Shown here piece after piece: positions 26,728 to 34,501 of a DNA stretch of 64,000 bases. The notes under the pieces are model-generated. The model had not been told where the DNA came from and searched no databases. It saw only the letters and a program-made list of their open reading frames with translations. The translations under genes and the position numbers were made by a program. Position 1 is the first letter of the stretch. Each line of letters opens with the position of its first letter. This DNA comes from Pararhodobacter sp. SW119. GTDB taxonomy: Bacteria > Pseudomonadota > Alphaproteobacteria > Rhodobacterales > Rhodobacteraceae. The stretch covers positions 19,750-83,749 of the forward strand of contig NZ_JADDJF010000017.1 of NCBI RefSeq assembly GCF_017811755.1, in the 5' to 3' direction.

Positions 26728-27668
26728 CAGTAGGTCTCCCGTTCGTTCACCAGCGTGACCGTGCACATGCGCCCCGCCACCGAATCCTTCGCCGCCTGCC
26801 AGTTGAAGCTTGCCTGCACGCCCTGCGGCCCGGAAATCTCGATTCGCGGGCGCGGCAGGTAGACGGCATGCGCCACCAGCGTCAGGCTTTCGCCCGAGGG
26901 CAGCGTGTGGGCGAAGGTCATCTCGCAAGGATCGCCATTGATCGCCTGGTTCACCAGGAGCTGATCCGCGAAGCGCACCTCGATCTGGCCCGTGAGCGCG
27001 GCCATGCCGGGATCAGCGCCGTCGATCCGTCCGTCCGAGCGGATGGTTTCGATCCGGTCGAGAGTGTTTGCATAGGTGATCTCGGCCGAGACGATGTTGC
27101 CAAGGGGCTGGCCGTTACGGGTGATCGCCCCATTGAAATGCCCGAATCGCTGGAGGTCGAGGTCAGCCAGCGTACCAGCGGCGGAGGTCGTGGCGATCGC
27201 CTCGCCTTGTGCGACAAGGCTCGCCGTCGCCGTCAGCAGCCCCGAGCGCTGCATCTGCCAGGACAGCGTATCGAGCACGCATCCCGAATACATCGCGAAG
27301 CGCGGCACCTCCGGCATGCCGGTCTCGATGGACATCGACGGCAGCACCCAGCCGCCCGAGCGAAACTCATGGCTGTAGGGCGTGGTGGTGCCGGTGGAAA
27401 TCGGCTGCCCGAAGGCCGCCTTCAACCAGAAGCCGAAGGCCTCCGCGTCGATCGGCACGACGACATTGCCGTCGGCGGTCACCGCGTCCTTGATCGGCGG
27501 CAGCGGATCGCGGCCATAGCCCAGCAACTCCGAGTTCAGGAGCGGCTGCTCGGCGCCGAGCGTGGCGCTGGCGAAAGGCATCCGCGTGAAGCCGCTCGCG
27601 GGCGGGGTGCCGTAGGTCGTCTCGAACGCGAGCGCCATCTGCGCCCGCGCCCCGTGGGCGCGTGCCAT
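26727..27668 (-). CDS. major tail tube protein
   Basis: 313 aa. Begins with ALAFETTYGTPPASGFTRMPF, the usual opening of the Phage_tube_2 family, and continues as a two-fold beta-barrel-like protein (SIETGMPEVPRFAMYSGC, HFNGAITRNGQPLGNIVSAE). The gene lies between the tail terminator and the chaperones, as in other siphophages. Forms the hexameric rings of the tail. Its stop shares a base with the chaperone start. Confidence 0.85.
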   Translation of the reverse strand: MARAHGARAQMALAFETTYGTPPASGFTRMPFASATLGAEQPLLNSELLGYGRDPLPPIKDAVTADGNVVVPIDAEAFGFWLKAAFGQPISTGTTTPYSHEFRSGGWVLPSMSIETGMPEVPRFAMYSGCVLDTLSWQMQRSGLLTATASLVAQGEAIATTSAAGTLADLDLQRFGHFNGAITRNGQPLGNIVSAEITYANTLDRIETIRSDGRIDGADPGMAALTGQIEVRFADQLLVNQAINGDPCEMTFAHTLPSGESLTLVAHAVYLPRPRIEISGPQGVQASFNWQAAKDSVAGRMCTVTLVNERETY

Positions 27669-27692
27669 GGTGTTCTCCTCGGGTTGTTGGGG

Positions 27693-28109
27693 TCAGGCCA
27701 GCGGATCGGCCGTGGAATAGTGCAGCACCACCGGGATGACGGCGGCCTTCAGGCTCGCCGCGCCCTCGACCGGCAGATCGACCGGGCGCGGCGCTTCCGC
27801 CTCGACCCAATCGCAGAGCCCGCCCAGCGTGCGGTCGACAGCAATCGCCGCGCCGACGCTGGCGGTCAGTGTGTCAAAGGCCGCGTCACGGTCGGCGCCC
27901 TGCACGACCGCCTCGATCTCGGCGCGGTGCTGGTAGTGGTAGGCGAGCGGCGACAGCGTCACCTCGGGTTCACCGGGTTCGCCGTCGCGCAGGATCAGCA
28001 GGCCAGTGGCGGGCACGCGCTCGGGAAGCACGTCGCCGCGCAGGACGGTGGCGGGCAGCGCCGAGAGCCGCGTGTGCAGCGCGGCGAGGATGGTTTCACG
28101 GGGGGTCAC
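27693..28109 (-). CDS. tail terminator-like protein
   Basis: 138 aa with a GTG start at 28109. Short alpha/beta protein starting TPRETILAALHTRLSAL, with YHYQHRAEIEAVVQGADRDAAF and VILHY-type strands near the end. Size, fold pattern and position just upstream of the tail tube correspond to gpU-like terminators that cap the finished tail. Its upstream neighbour should be the DUF6441 gene, but about 2.4 kb of cargo separates them. Confidence 0.7.
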   Translation of the reverse strand: MTPRETILAALHTRLSALPATVLRGDVLPERVPATGLLILRDGEPGEPEVTLSPLAYHYQHRAEIEAVVQGADRDAAFDTLTASVGAAIAVDRTLGGLCDWVEAEAPRPVDLPVEGAASLKAAVIPVVLHYSTADPLA

Positions 28110-28162
28110 GTGACAACTCGCGTAGTAGATCGCATTGACTGGGTCTTGTTCATTGCCAACCT

Positions 28163-28333
28163 TCAGACGCTGGGCGCAGCCCTCTTCACGCCGGCGTCGT
28201 GAAAGCTCTGCTTGGCGTCCGGTGTCTGATCGCACTGCACGGCGAAGGCCCAAGGGGCGGTCGGGATACTGGAGAGGCTGAAAACCAGAAAGCCGCTCCA
28301 TTCCGTGCGGCGCACGTGATAATCGTCTGACAT
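28163..28333 (-). CDS. possible small protein at cargo boundary
   Basis: A 56-codon frame beginning MSDDYHVRRTEWSGFLVF and ending in AGVKRAAPSV. It contains a mildly hydrophobic stretch but no domain that I know. It lies between the tail terminator and the divergent EEP gene, in a stretch with no other explanation. Could be a small cargo gene or chance. Confidence 0.3.
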   Translation of the reverse strand: MSDDYHVRRTEWSGFLVFSLSSIPTAPWAFAVQCDQTPDAKQSFHDAGVKRAAPSV

Positions 28334-28406
28334 CCGGTGCTCGCGACGCGAGACCCATCGCGAATCAGCAGGCCGTTCACGCAACGCTCAGGTGGGGAAA
28401 AATGCC

Positions 28407-29510
28407 GTGAACGATCGAAAAAGCAGATACCGACGAGCGGCGACGAGCACCGTCCTCGCGCTACTGGTTGCACTGACCGCAGGGTCCTTGCTGCCCTTGA
28501 TCGAGACAAACATCTGGTGGATCCGTTTTCTCGATTTCCCGCGTTTACAGTTCGCGCTGGTCACGATCGTGCTGATGGCGCTTCTTCTTGTTCTAGAAGG
28601 ACATCCGGGTCGATTCGGTTGGGTGGCCATCTTCGGCGCCATGACCGCACTCGGCTACCATGCTTACAAGCTGCATCCGTATACCAGATTTGTCGAACCC
28701 GCCGTCGTGGCGCAGGACGACTGTCCAGAGGGGCGTGCCCTGCGTGTCATGATCGCCAATGTGAAACTCAAGAACGAACGCGCCGAGGCATTTCTCGCTC
28801 AGGTCGCCGCCACTGAGCCTGATCTGTTGCTGGTGATGGAAACCGACGCGTGGTGGGACGAGCGCCTCTCGATCCTTGACAAGGATTTTCAGTATCGGAT
28901 GCAGAGCATTCCTGTTGAGCATGCCTTTTACGGCATGCACCTTTTCTCAAGGTTCGAACTGATTTCGCCCGAGTTTCGCTTCTTTTTCGACGCGGACACG
29001 CCGAGCGCGGTGACGCAGGTGCGAATGCCTGACGGCGAGATCATCGGCTTCATCGGCCTTCATCCACGACCGCCCCTCGCCTTTACTCAACCGACGACGA
29101 TGCGGGACGCGCACATCCTTCAGGGCGCGCTGATTGCACGGGAGTGGGAAGCACCAACTATCCTCGCCGGCGATTTCAATGCCGTCCCATGGGAGCGCGC
29201 AACGCGACGCGCCATGCGGATCGGAGAGCTTCTCGACCCTCGCTTCGGGCGTGGACTTTTCCCAACCTATGACACCGAGAGCTATCTGATCTCCTGGCCA
29301 CTCGACCAGATATTGCTGCAGCCGCAGTTCACCCTTCATGACTTTCACACGCTCCCGGATTTTGGATCGGACCATCGCGCGGTGGCCGTGGCCCTATGCC
29401 ATGAGCCGGACGCGCCACAACGTGCGCCGCAAATGCTTGCTAATGATCTCGCCGAGGCTGAGGCTTCTATCGAAGCAGCCAGACGTTTGGAAAGTAGCCT
29501 GCGCGAATAA
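28407..29510 (+). CDS. membrane-anchored EEP-family phosphatase/nuclease (cargo)
   Basis: 367 aa from GTG 28407 (GGGGA upstream; GTG 28392 also possible). Three hydrophobic N-terminal helices (about 15-85) are followed by an endonuclease/exonuclease/phosphatase domain with its motifs in order: IANVKLKN, LLVMETDAWW, GLHPRPP, AGDFNAVPW and FGSDHRAV. The topology puts the catalytic domain in the periplasm or lumen side. Related proteins include phosphodiesterases acting on lipids or nucleic acids. Plus strand, opposite to phage genes, and paired with a PAP2 phosphatase gene 106 bp downstream. Confidence 0.85.
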   Translation: MNDRKSRYRRAATSTVLALLVALTAGSLLPLIETNIWWIRFLDFPRLQFALVTIVLMALLLVLEGHPGRFGWVAIFGAMTALGYHAYKLHPYTRFVEPAVVAQDDCPEGRALRVMIANVKLKNERAEAFLAQVAATEPDLLLVMETDAWWDERLSILDKDFQYRMQSIPVEHAFYGMHLFSRFELISPEFRFFFDADTPSAVTQVRMPDGEIIGFIGLHPRPPLAFTQPTTMRDAHILQGALIAREWEAPTILAGDFNAVPWERATRRAMRIGELLDPRFGRGLFPTYDTESYLISWPLDQILLQPQFTLHDFHTLPDFGSDHRAVAVALCHEPDAPQRAPQMLANDLAEAEASIEAARRLESSLRE

Positions 29511-29616
29511 TATCCGCCGTGGGTTTGCGCGATCGCCCTACACAAGACATGCTCGAACAGATGCCGATGACAACTGCTCGGTCGGAACGGAGCTCGTATC
29601 GAATGGTTTTCATCCT

Positions 29617-30348
29617 ATGACCAAAGAGAATTTCAGCAACGCACGCCGCTGGGTGCGGGAGAACGTTGAGTTTGGTACCCTTCTCTTTTTCGCGCTTGGC
29701 GTTCTAGGTTTCTGGGCCCTGGCCGAACTGGCCGACGAAGTGATCGAAGGTAGCACGCGCAACCTTGACCGCGACCTTCTGCTCCTGCTCCGAACCACAG
29801 GAGACCATAGCGATCCGATCGGCCCTGCATGGATCGAAGAGGTCGTCCGCGACTTTACCGCCATAGGCGGTGTCGCCATCCTTACGCTGACGACACTTGC
29901 GGTCGCCGGCTTCTTCCTCCTGCAGAACAAGTTCGCCACGGCTCTCTATCTGTTCGCTGCTGTCGGAGGTGGTCTTCTTATCTCTAGCACCGCGAAGGGG
30001 TTTTTCGACCGCCCACGGCCCGAGCTCGTACCCTATGATTCATTTGTGAATACGTCGAGTTTCCCTTCCGGTCATTCGATGATGGCCGCAGTCGTGTATC
30101 TCACACTGGGCGTGCTGGTCGCGAGAACGCTTCTGCAGACACGGCTAAAGGTCTACGTGCTGACGCTCGCCGTGATCGCAACGCTCCTCGTCGGGATCAG
30201 CCGTGTGTACCTCGGGGTCCACTGGCCCACTGACGTTCTCGCCGGATGGCTCGCAGGCTTTCTCTGGGCCTCCATATGCATGCTGGGCGCGCGCTATCTC
30301 GCCCGGCGCGGAGGCGTCGAACAGGAGGCGTCCGGGAAATCGCCTTAA
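29617..30348 (+). CDS. PAP2-family membrane phosphatase (cargo)
   Basis: 243 aa from ATG 29617; the ribosome site is poor. All three PAP2 motifs are present: KGFFDRPRP, SFPSGHSMM and SRVYLGVHWPTDV, with about six transmembrane helices. Family knowledge: these enzymes dephosphorylate lipid pyrophosphates such as undecaprenyl diphosphate, or phosphatidate. Together with the EEP protein it suggests a lipid-phosphate or envelope-modifying cassette, for example superinfection exclusion or stress tolerance; that is inference. Confidence 0.88.
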   Translation: MTKENFSNARRWVRENVEFGTLLFFALGVLGFWALAELADEVIEGSTRNLDRDLLLLLRTTGDHSDPIGPAWIEEVVRDFTAIGGVAILTLTTLAVAGFFLLQNKFATALYLFAAVGGGLLISSTAKGFFDRPRPELVPYDSFVNTSSFPSGHSMMAAVVYLTLGVLVARTLLQTRLKVYVLTLAVIATLLVGISRVYLGVHWPTDVLAGWLAGFLWASICMLGARYLARRGGVEQEASGKSP

Positions 30349-30501
30349 GCTCGCGCGCACGTCAGCCTTCTATGCTGCAAGCTTGGCAAATTGGCGAAGG
30401 TAGATTGCCACTCAAGCCAATGACTGTGCGTGCCGCTAACTTGAATCGTACCACCAGAAGTGAACTGCAGGTTGATTTTCAACAGAATATCCGCATAGCT
30501 G

Positions 30502-31137
30502 TCACCCGAACTTTCCTTCCGCCCAATTCGCCACTATCAGCCCCGGCATGCTGTCCAACGCCCGGTCTGCATCCCGTGCCAGATCCAGCCGCTTCGGCAG
30601 TTTCACCTGCGGGACCAGCAGGAAGATCGGCATCGTGGTGACCCCCCGCCCGGTCTTCGAGCGCGACGCCACCGCGCGCCCTTTCGTGTTCAGCCGCCCC
30701 TCAGCCACCAGCAGGCTCGGACCGGTGTGACGATAGACGAAGCGCAGGCGCAGACCGGTGCGGCGTTCCCATTCCAGCGGCGTGATGCGACCGCCGCGGG
30801 AGGACTTGCCCGCCGCCGGTAGCGGGATGGCCAGCCAGAAGCCGTTCTTCGAGCGGATCAGCGGCCCGGTGTCATGCGCGCCGACGATGACCGGGGCCTT
30901 CGACCAGACGAGCGCCGCGGCGTTGAGGCTGGGCTTGCCTTTTGGAAACTGCTCGGTCCGGATCGTGCGGGCTAGGCGTGCCCCGAGGCCGGCGCCGGTG
31001 ATCTGCGCACGCCAGGCGCTCTTCAGCCCGGTCCCGGCCTCGCGGATAGCGGCCGAGACGGCGCGCTCGCCTGCCGCGATCTCGGCCTGCATCATCGCGA
31101 CGAGGTCGGGTGTGATGTCCAGTTCGAGCTTCAGCAC
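30502..31137 (-). CDS. DUF6441 phage protein, tail completion/neck-like
   Basis: 211 aa with a GTG start. Recognised from AEIAAGERAVSAAIREAGTG, WRAQITGAGLGARLARTIR, LVWSKAPVIVGAHDTG and GRITPLEWERRTGLRLR. The position between head-tail joiner and tail terminator fits a gpZ- or HK97 gp10-like connector. Cargo genes flank it on both sides (PAP2 downstream, a mini-oxidase protein upstream), so this single phage gene is isolated between two insertions. Confidence 0.8.
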   Translation of the reverse strand: MLKLELDITPDLVAMMQAEIAAGERAVSAAIREAGTGLKSAWRAQITGAGLGARLARTIRTEQFPKGKPSLNAAALVWSKAPVIVGAHDTGPLIRSKNGFWLAIPLPAAGKSSRGGRITPLEWERRTGLRLRFVYRHTGPSLLVAEGRLNTKGRAVASRSKTGRGVTTMPIFLLVPQVKLPKRLDLARDADRALDSMPGLIVANWAEGKFG

Positions 31138-31255
31138 GCGAACCACCGGATCAATTGTCAATGCTGTCGGTCCAGCACGACCGACAGCGGTTCCAGAGAT
31201 CGCGGGACGCACGTCTCAGCGACGAGTCAATGCGACATGAGCAAAGGCGCAGCGT

Positions 31256-31666
31256 TCACTCAGCAGGTGTGGCACCGGAGGTCGAGTTTGGCTGCGGCTC
31301 CGCATTCGAAAACACGACGACGGTGAAGACGATGACCGACAGAAAGGCGACAATCGACGCGATGGCGAGTGGCACCTCGAACGCCAGATAGCCCATATAG
31401 AGAAGGTAGAGCGACGGAGCCATGACGACGACCGCGCCGAAGTAGGACCAGAAGTGGATGACGGCGAGCCGAGTCTCTGCCTTGGCCGGGTTCAGCGCGT
31501 AATATCCGCCGAAGATCGCCATTGTCACCCAGCCCAGAAGATTGGTGTGCGCATGTGCGCCGATGACGTTGTGCTCGCCGGAGATCGACATCTGCAGCCC
31601 CATCATTATCCCGATGAGGAGAAAGGCTGCGGCGGCCTTGAAGAAGTGGTTCGCGATACGCGGCAT
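31256..31666 (-). CDS. mini haem-copper-oxidase subunit I-like membrane protein (cargo)
   Basis: 136 aa, ATG 31666 after a GGAGGAG site. Four hydrophobic helices. The segment GAHAHTNLLGWVTMAIFGGYYAL resembles the helix carrying the low-spin haem His of cbb3/NO-reductase subunit I. A full subunit I has 12 or more helices and a copper site, both absent. Annotated homologues, as I recall, are called cytochrome c oxidase-like; function is unknown, possibly haem or gas binding. Placed between head and tail genes of the prophage with its own ribosome site. Confidence 0.7.
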   Translation of the reverse strand: MPRIANHFFKAAAAFLLIGIMMGLQMSISGEHNVIGAHAHTNLLGWVTMAIFGGYYALNPAKAETRLAVIHFWSYFGAVVVMAPSLYLLYMGYLAFEVPLAIASIVAFLSVIVFTVVVFSNAEPQPNSTSGATPAE

Positions 31667-31742
31667 GTTGGCTCCTCCCCGCGACAATTCGTCTCATTGA
31701 ATTCAGCCACAGCGGGGGTTCGGTCAAGCGAAATCTTCTTCA

Positions 31743-32054
31743 TCACGCTGGACGCAGGTCTAGCGTCCAGACCAGCCGCTCTCGATCCCGCACCGGCTCC
31801 CCTTGGATGAGAAATGCCTCGCCGTCGATCTCGACCCGGTCGCCCGGGCGCGGGGTCAAAACCTCGGCCACGCGCAGATCGATACGGGTGGTCTCCGACC
31901 AGAGCCGCGCCTCGCCGAAGCCGGTGATCTCGTCCGCGCGGCGGGTGACCACGCGGACGAGCTTCGGAGCGCCGCCGTCGGCGATGTAGACGGCGTCGCC
32001 CCCGATATTGCCGTCCGTGAACAGCGCGTCGAGCGCCGCGGCGACGGCGTGCAT
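31743..32054 (-). CDS. phage head-tail joining protein (gpFII-like)
   Basis: 103 aa, start overlapping the capsid stop (TGATG). Short beta protein: GNIGGDAVYIADGG, LVRVVTRRADEI, LTPRPGDRVEIDGEAFLIQGEP, WTLDLRPA. The GD.V.I.G..F.I pattern is typical of the lambda FII-type joiner family. It would connect the filled head to the tail. A perfect 8-bp hairpin (31748-31770) lies in its last codons. Confidence 0.75.
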   Translation of the reverse strand: MHAVAAALDALFTDGNIGGDAVYIADGGAPKLVRVVTRRADEITGFGEARLWSETTRIDLRVAEVLTPRPGDRVEIDGEAFLIQGEPVRDRERLVWTLDLRPA

Positions 32055-33067
32055 CACGTCCGCCTTGCGCTGCGCAGCACCTGCGGGCGGGTGCAGATCG
32101 GCAGCGGATTGCTCTCGATCTCGAGGCGCACCCATTCGTCGCGATCGCGGTCAGGGATCATGCGCGCATAGAGCGGCAAACCGACGGTGTTGACCGTCTC
32201 GAAGGTGTCGGCGGGCGCGTAGTAGATCTCGAAGAGCCCCTCGACGCCTTCGGGATAGAAGACCGCCTTGTCGGTCGGCACGCCGAAGCCGAGCCCGCCC
32301 CGGTAGCGGCGGAAGGTGATGCCGCCGAAGCTGACCTCCTCGCCCACGCGCCCGCGCAGATCGGCGGCGGCGGCGGTGTTGAGATAAGTCTCGCGCACCT
32401 CCTTGTGCGCGACCAGATCGGCGAAGAAGGCCGAGCCGCATTCGGCGCGCAGCTGCACCTGACCGGCGGCGAGGCCGCCCAGCGTGTCCTCGACGCTCTC
32501 GATCATCGCCTGGCAGCGCTTGCGCAAGGCACCGGAGGCCGGTGTGGCGTTGTCGAGATCGAAATCCACCTCGGCCGCGGGCGTGATGCCGAACTCGGTG
32601 TAGTAGTTGATCACCGTGACCCCATCGCGCGGATCCTTCACCACGCCCTGGATGCCGTTGAAGAGGTGGAACTCGAATGTGGCCTCGGCGTCGTTGCGCA
32701 GCCGCCCCAGCTTGCGCGCCACCTCGGTTTGGACCTGCTGCACGGCGGTTTCCGAACCAAAGTCGCGGATCGCCTGGATCTCCGAGGCCCAGAGCACGTC
32801 CTGCTTCTTGAACTGCCGGCAGACGAACGCGCGCATGTCGCGGCGCTCGGGGATCTGGCTCTCGTAGGCCGAACCGCGCTCCGAAAAGGGGATGAGTTGC
32901 AGCGTGCCATCCCGGCTTTCGATCATCACCGTGCGCGTGCGCACGCCCCGGCTCCCGAAGAGCCCCGCCCCCGACAGGATCGCGGGCTTGAAGGGGATGT
33001 TCTCGAGCGCGCGGGTGAGCTCGATGATGGAGAAGGCATCGCCTTCAAAGATGTCCATGGTGGCCAT
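32054..33067 (-). CDS. major capsid protein, lambda gpE family
   Basis: 337 aa. Recognisable gpE features: DAFSIIELTRALENIPFKP, SRGVRTRTVMIESRDG, LIPFSERGSAYESQ near the N-terminus and VPTDKAVFYPEGVEGLFEIYYAPAD toward the C-terminus. HK97-fold shell protein of T=7-type heads. Follows the gpD decoration protein gene, as in lambda. Full length for the family. Confidence 0.92.
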   Translation of the reverse strand: MATMDIFEGDAFSIIELTRALENIPFKPAILSGAGLFGSRGVRTRTVMIESRDGTLQLIPFSERGSAYESQIPERRDMRAFVCRQFKKQDVLWASEIQAIRDFGSETAVQQVQTEVARKLGRLRNDAEATFEFHLFNGIQGVVKDPRDGVTVINYYTEFGITPAAEVDFDLDNATPASGALRKRCQAMIESVEDTLGGLAAGQVQLRAECGSAFFADLVAHKEVRETYLNTAAAADLRGRVGEEVSFGGITFRRYRGGLGFGVPTDKAVFYPEGVEGLFEIYYAPADTFETVNTVGLPLYARMIPDRDRDEWVRLEIESNPLPICTRPQVLRSARRT

Positions 33068-33111
33068 GCGCCAACCTCCTGTCGTTCAGCGAATGAGATG
33101 CGCGCTTTGGT

Positions 33112-33483
33112 TCAGCGCAGGATGATGCCGAGCCCGGCCAGTGCGGTGGTGGCGGTGGCGATCTGCCCCTCGGTGGCGCCGTCGGGCCAGACGATCTCGT
33201 GGCGGTTGACGATGGCGGGACCGCGCACCAGCACCACTGCGGGCGCGTCGGCATCGGTGGCATCGGCGTGACCCCAGAGGATGCCGGCGGCGTTCTGGCT
33301 GCCGTTCGAGGCACCGGGGGCGAGCGGGGTGAACTTTCCGCCAGTGGTGATCTTGCCGAGCACAGTGCCTGGGACCGGCTTTCCCGCGCCCGAGGCAAGG
33401 GTGACGGTGTCGCGGGTATAGTCGCGCAGGACTTCCCAGGTCAGGAAGCCGCCGGGATGGGGGAGCTCAGAAAGCGTGGCCAT
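33112..33483 (-). CDS. head decoration protein, lambda gpD family
   Basis: 123 aa. Contains GFLTWEVLRDYTRDTVTLASG, LGKITTGGKFTPLAPGASNG and an Ala/Gly-rich centre that ends in LAGLGIILR, matching gpD. It trims the expanded capsid and stabilises it after DNA packaging. Lies between protease and capsid genes. Confidence 0.9.
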   Translation of the reverse strand: MATLSELPHPGGFLTWEVLRDYTRDTVTLASGAGKPVPGTVLGKITTGGKFTPLAPGASNGSQNAAGILWGHADATDADAPAVVLVRGPAIVNRHEIVWPDGATEGQIATATTALAGLGIILR

Positions 33484-33489
33484 GGAAGC

Positions 33490-34497
33490 TTATCCTTTCA
33501 ACTTGAAGGTACGGGCGATGACGTCGCCCCAGGGACGCGTGGTGGGGCTCGGCCCGGGCTGCGGGTGATGCGGCGCGATCTCGGGCTCGGCCTCGGCCTT
33601 TGCGGCCAGAAGCGTTGCCCTCACCTCATCGAGGCTCGCGTCCCCGTCGAGGAAGCGACCGGCCAACTGTGGCTGGCCGGCGAGACGGCAGAGATCGATG
33701 ACGGCGCGGGCATGGGCGATGGCCTCGGCCCGGATTGTCACAGGATCGGGCGGGGTTCCGATGGGGGGCGGCGTTTTGGCGGGCGTAGGTTCGGGGTCGG
33801 TCGCGGCCGAAGGGGTGTTTCCGGCAGGAACACCGGCCTCTCCGGGCTCAGCGGGAGCCGGCAGCTCGGCCGCGGGCTCGACATCGTCGGTGTCCTCGGC
33901 CGCCACCGCCTCGACCAGCTCGGGCGGCGCATTGCGGAAACGAGCGATGTCGAACGCGGCGACCATGCGTACCGGCTCGGCGATGCGGGTGGCGAGGCCC
34001 GCGTCCAGCGCGTCCCTGGCGTCGAACCAGGTCTCGGCTGTCATCAACGCGGCGATGTCTTCGGCGGCCCTGCCGGACTTCGCCGCGTAGCCCGCGACCA
34101 GGCTGCCCTTCACCTTGTCGAGCGCCTCGGCCATGGCGCGCATGTCCGCAGCCGTGCCCATCACCAGCCCCGCGGGGTCGTGGATCATCAGGAAGGCGTT
34201 CTCGGGCATGATGATCTCGTCGCCCGCCATCGCCACGTAGGAGGCGGCCGAAGCGGCGATGCCGTCGATCCAGACCGTGACCGGGCCCTCGTGGCGCTTG
34301 AGCGCGTTGTGGATCGCCACCGCGTCGAAGACCGACCCGCCGGGACTGTTGAGCCGCAGGTCGATCGGCGCCGCGTCAGGCAGCGCGCCGAGTTCGGCGA
34401 GAAACCCTTTCGCCGAGACGCCGTAGGCGCCGATCTCGTCATAGATGGAAATCTCTGCGCCGCCCGCCCGGGCGCGCAGGCTGTACCAGCTTTTCAT
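33490..34497 (-). CDS. head maturation protease, ClpP-like
   Basis: 335 aa from ATG 34497 (AGGAG upstream). ClpP fold with LNSPGGSVFDAVAIHNAL, the nucleophile Ser in GIAASAASYVAMAG, and the catalytic His in FLMIHDPAGLVMG. A Pro/Ala/Glu-rich linker (about residues 205-260) leads to a C-terminal helical region that may act as scaffold, like lambda gpC/Nu3. Cleaves portal and scaffold during head maturation. Position between portal and gpD is canonical. Confidence 0.9.
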   Translation of the reverse strand: MKSWYSLRARAGGAEISIYDEIGAYGVSAKGFLAELGALPDAAPIDLRLNSPGGSVFDAVAIHNALKRHEGPVTVWIDGIAASAASYVAMAGDEIIMPENAFLMIHDPAGLVMGTAADMRAMAEALDKVKGSLVAGYAAKSGRAAEDIAALMTAETWFDARDALDAGLATRIAEPVRMVAAFDIARFRNAPPELVEAVAAEDTDDVEPAAELPAPAEPGEAGVPAGNTPSAATDPEPTPAKTPPPIGTPPDPVTIRAEAIAHARAVIDLCRLAGQPQLAGRFLDGDASLDEVRATLLAAKAEAEPEIAPHHPQPGPSPTTRPWGDVIARTFKLKG

Positions 34498-34501
34498 GGA
34501 A

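Noticed and set aside
31748..31770. Perfect 8-bp hairpin CTGGACGC/GCGTCCAG as a terminator
   Set aside because: It lies inside the last codons of the head-tail joiner and is not followed by a T-run; coding constraint may explain it.
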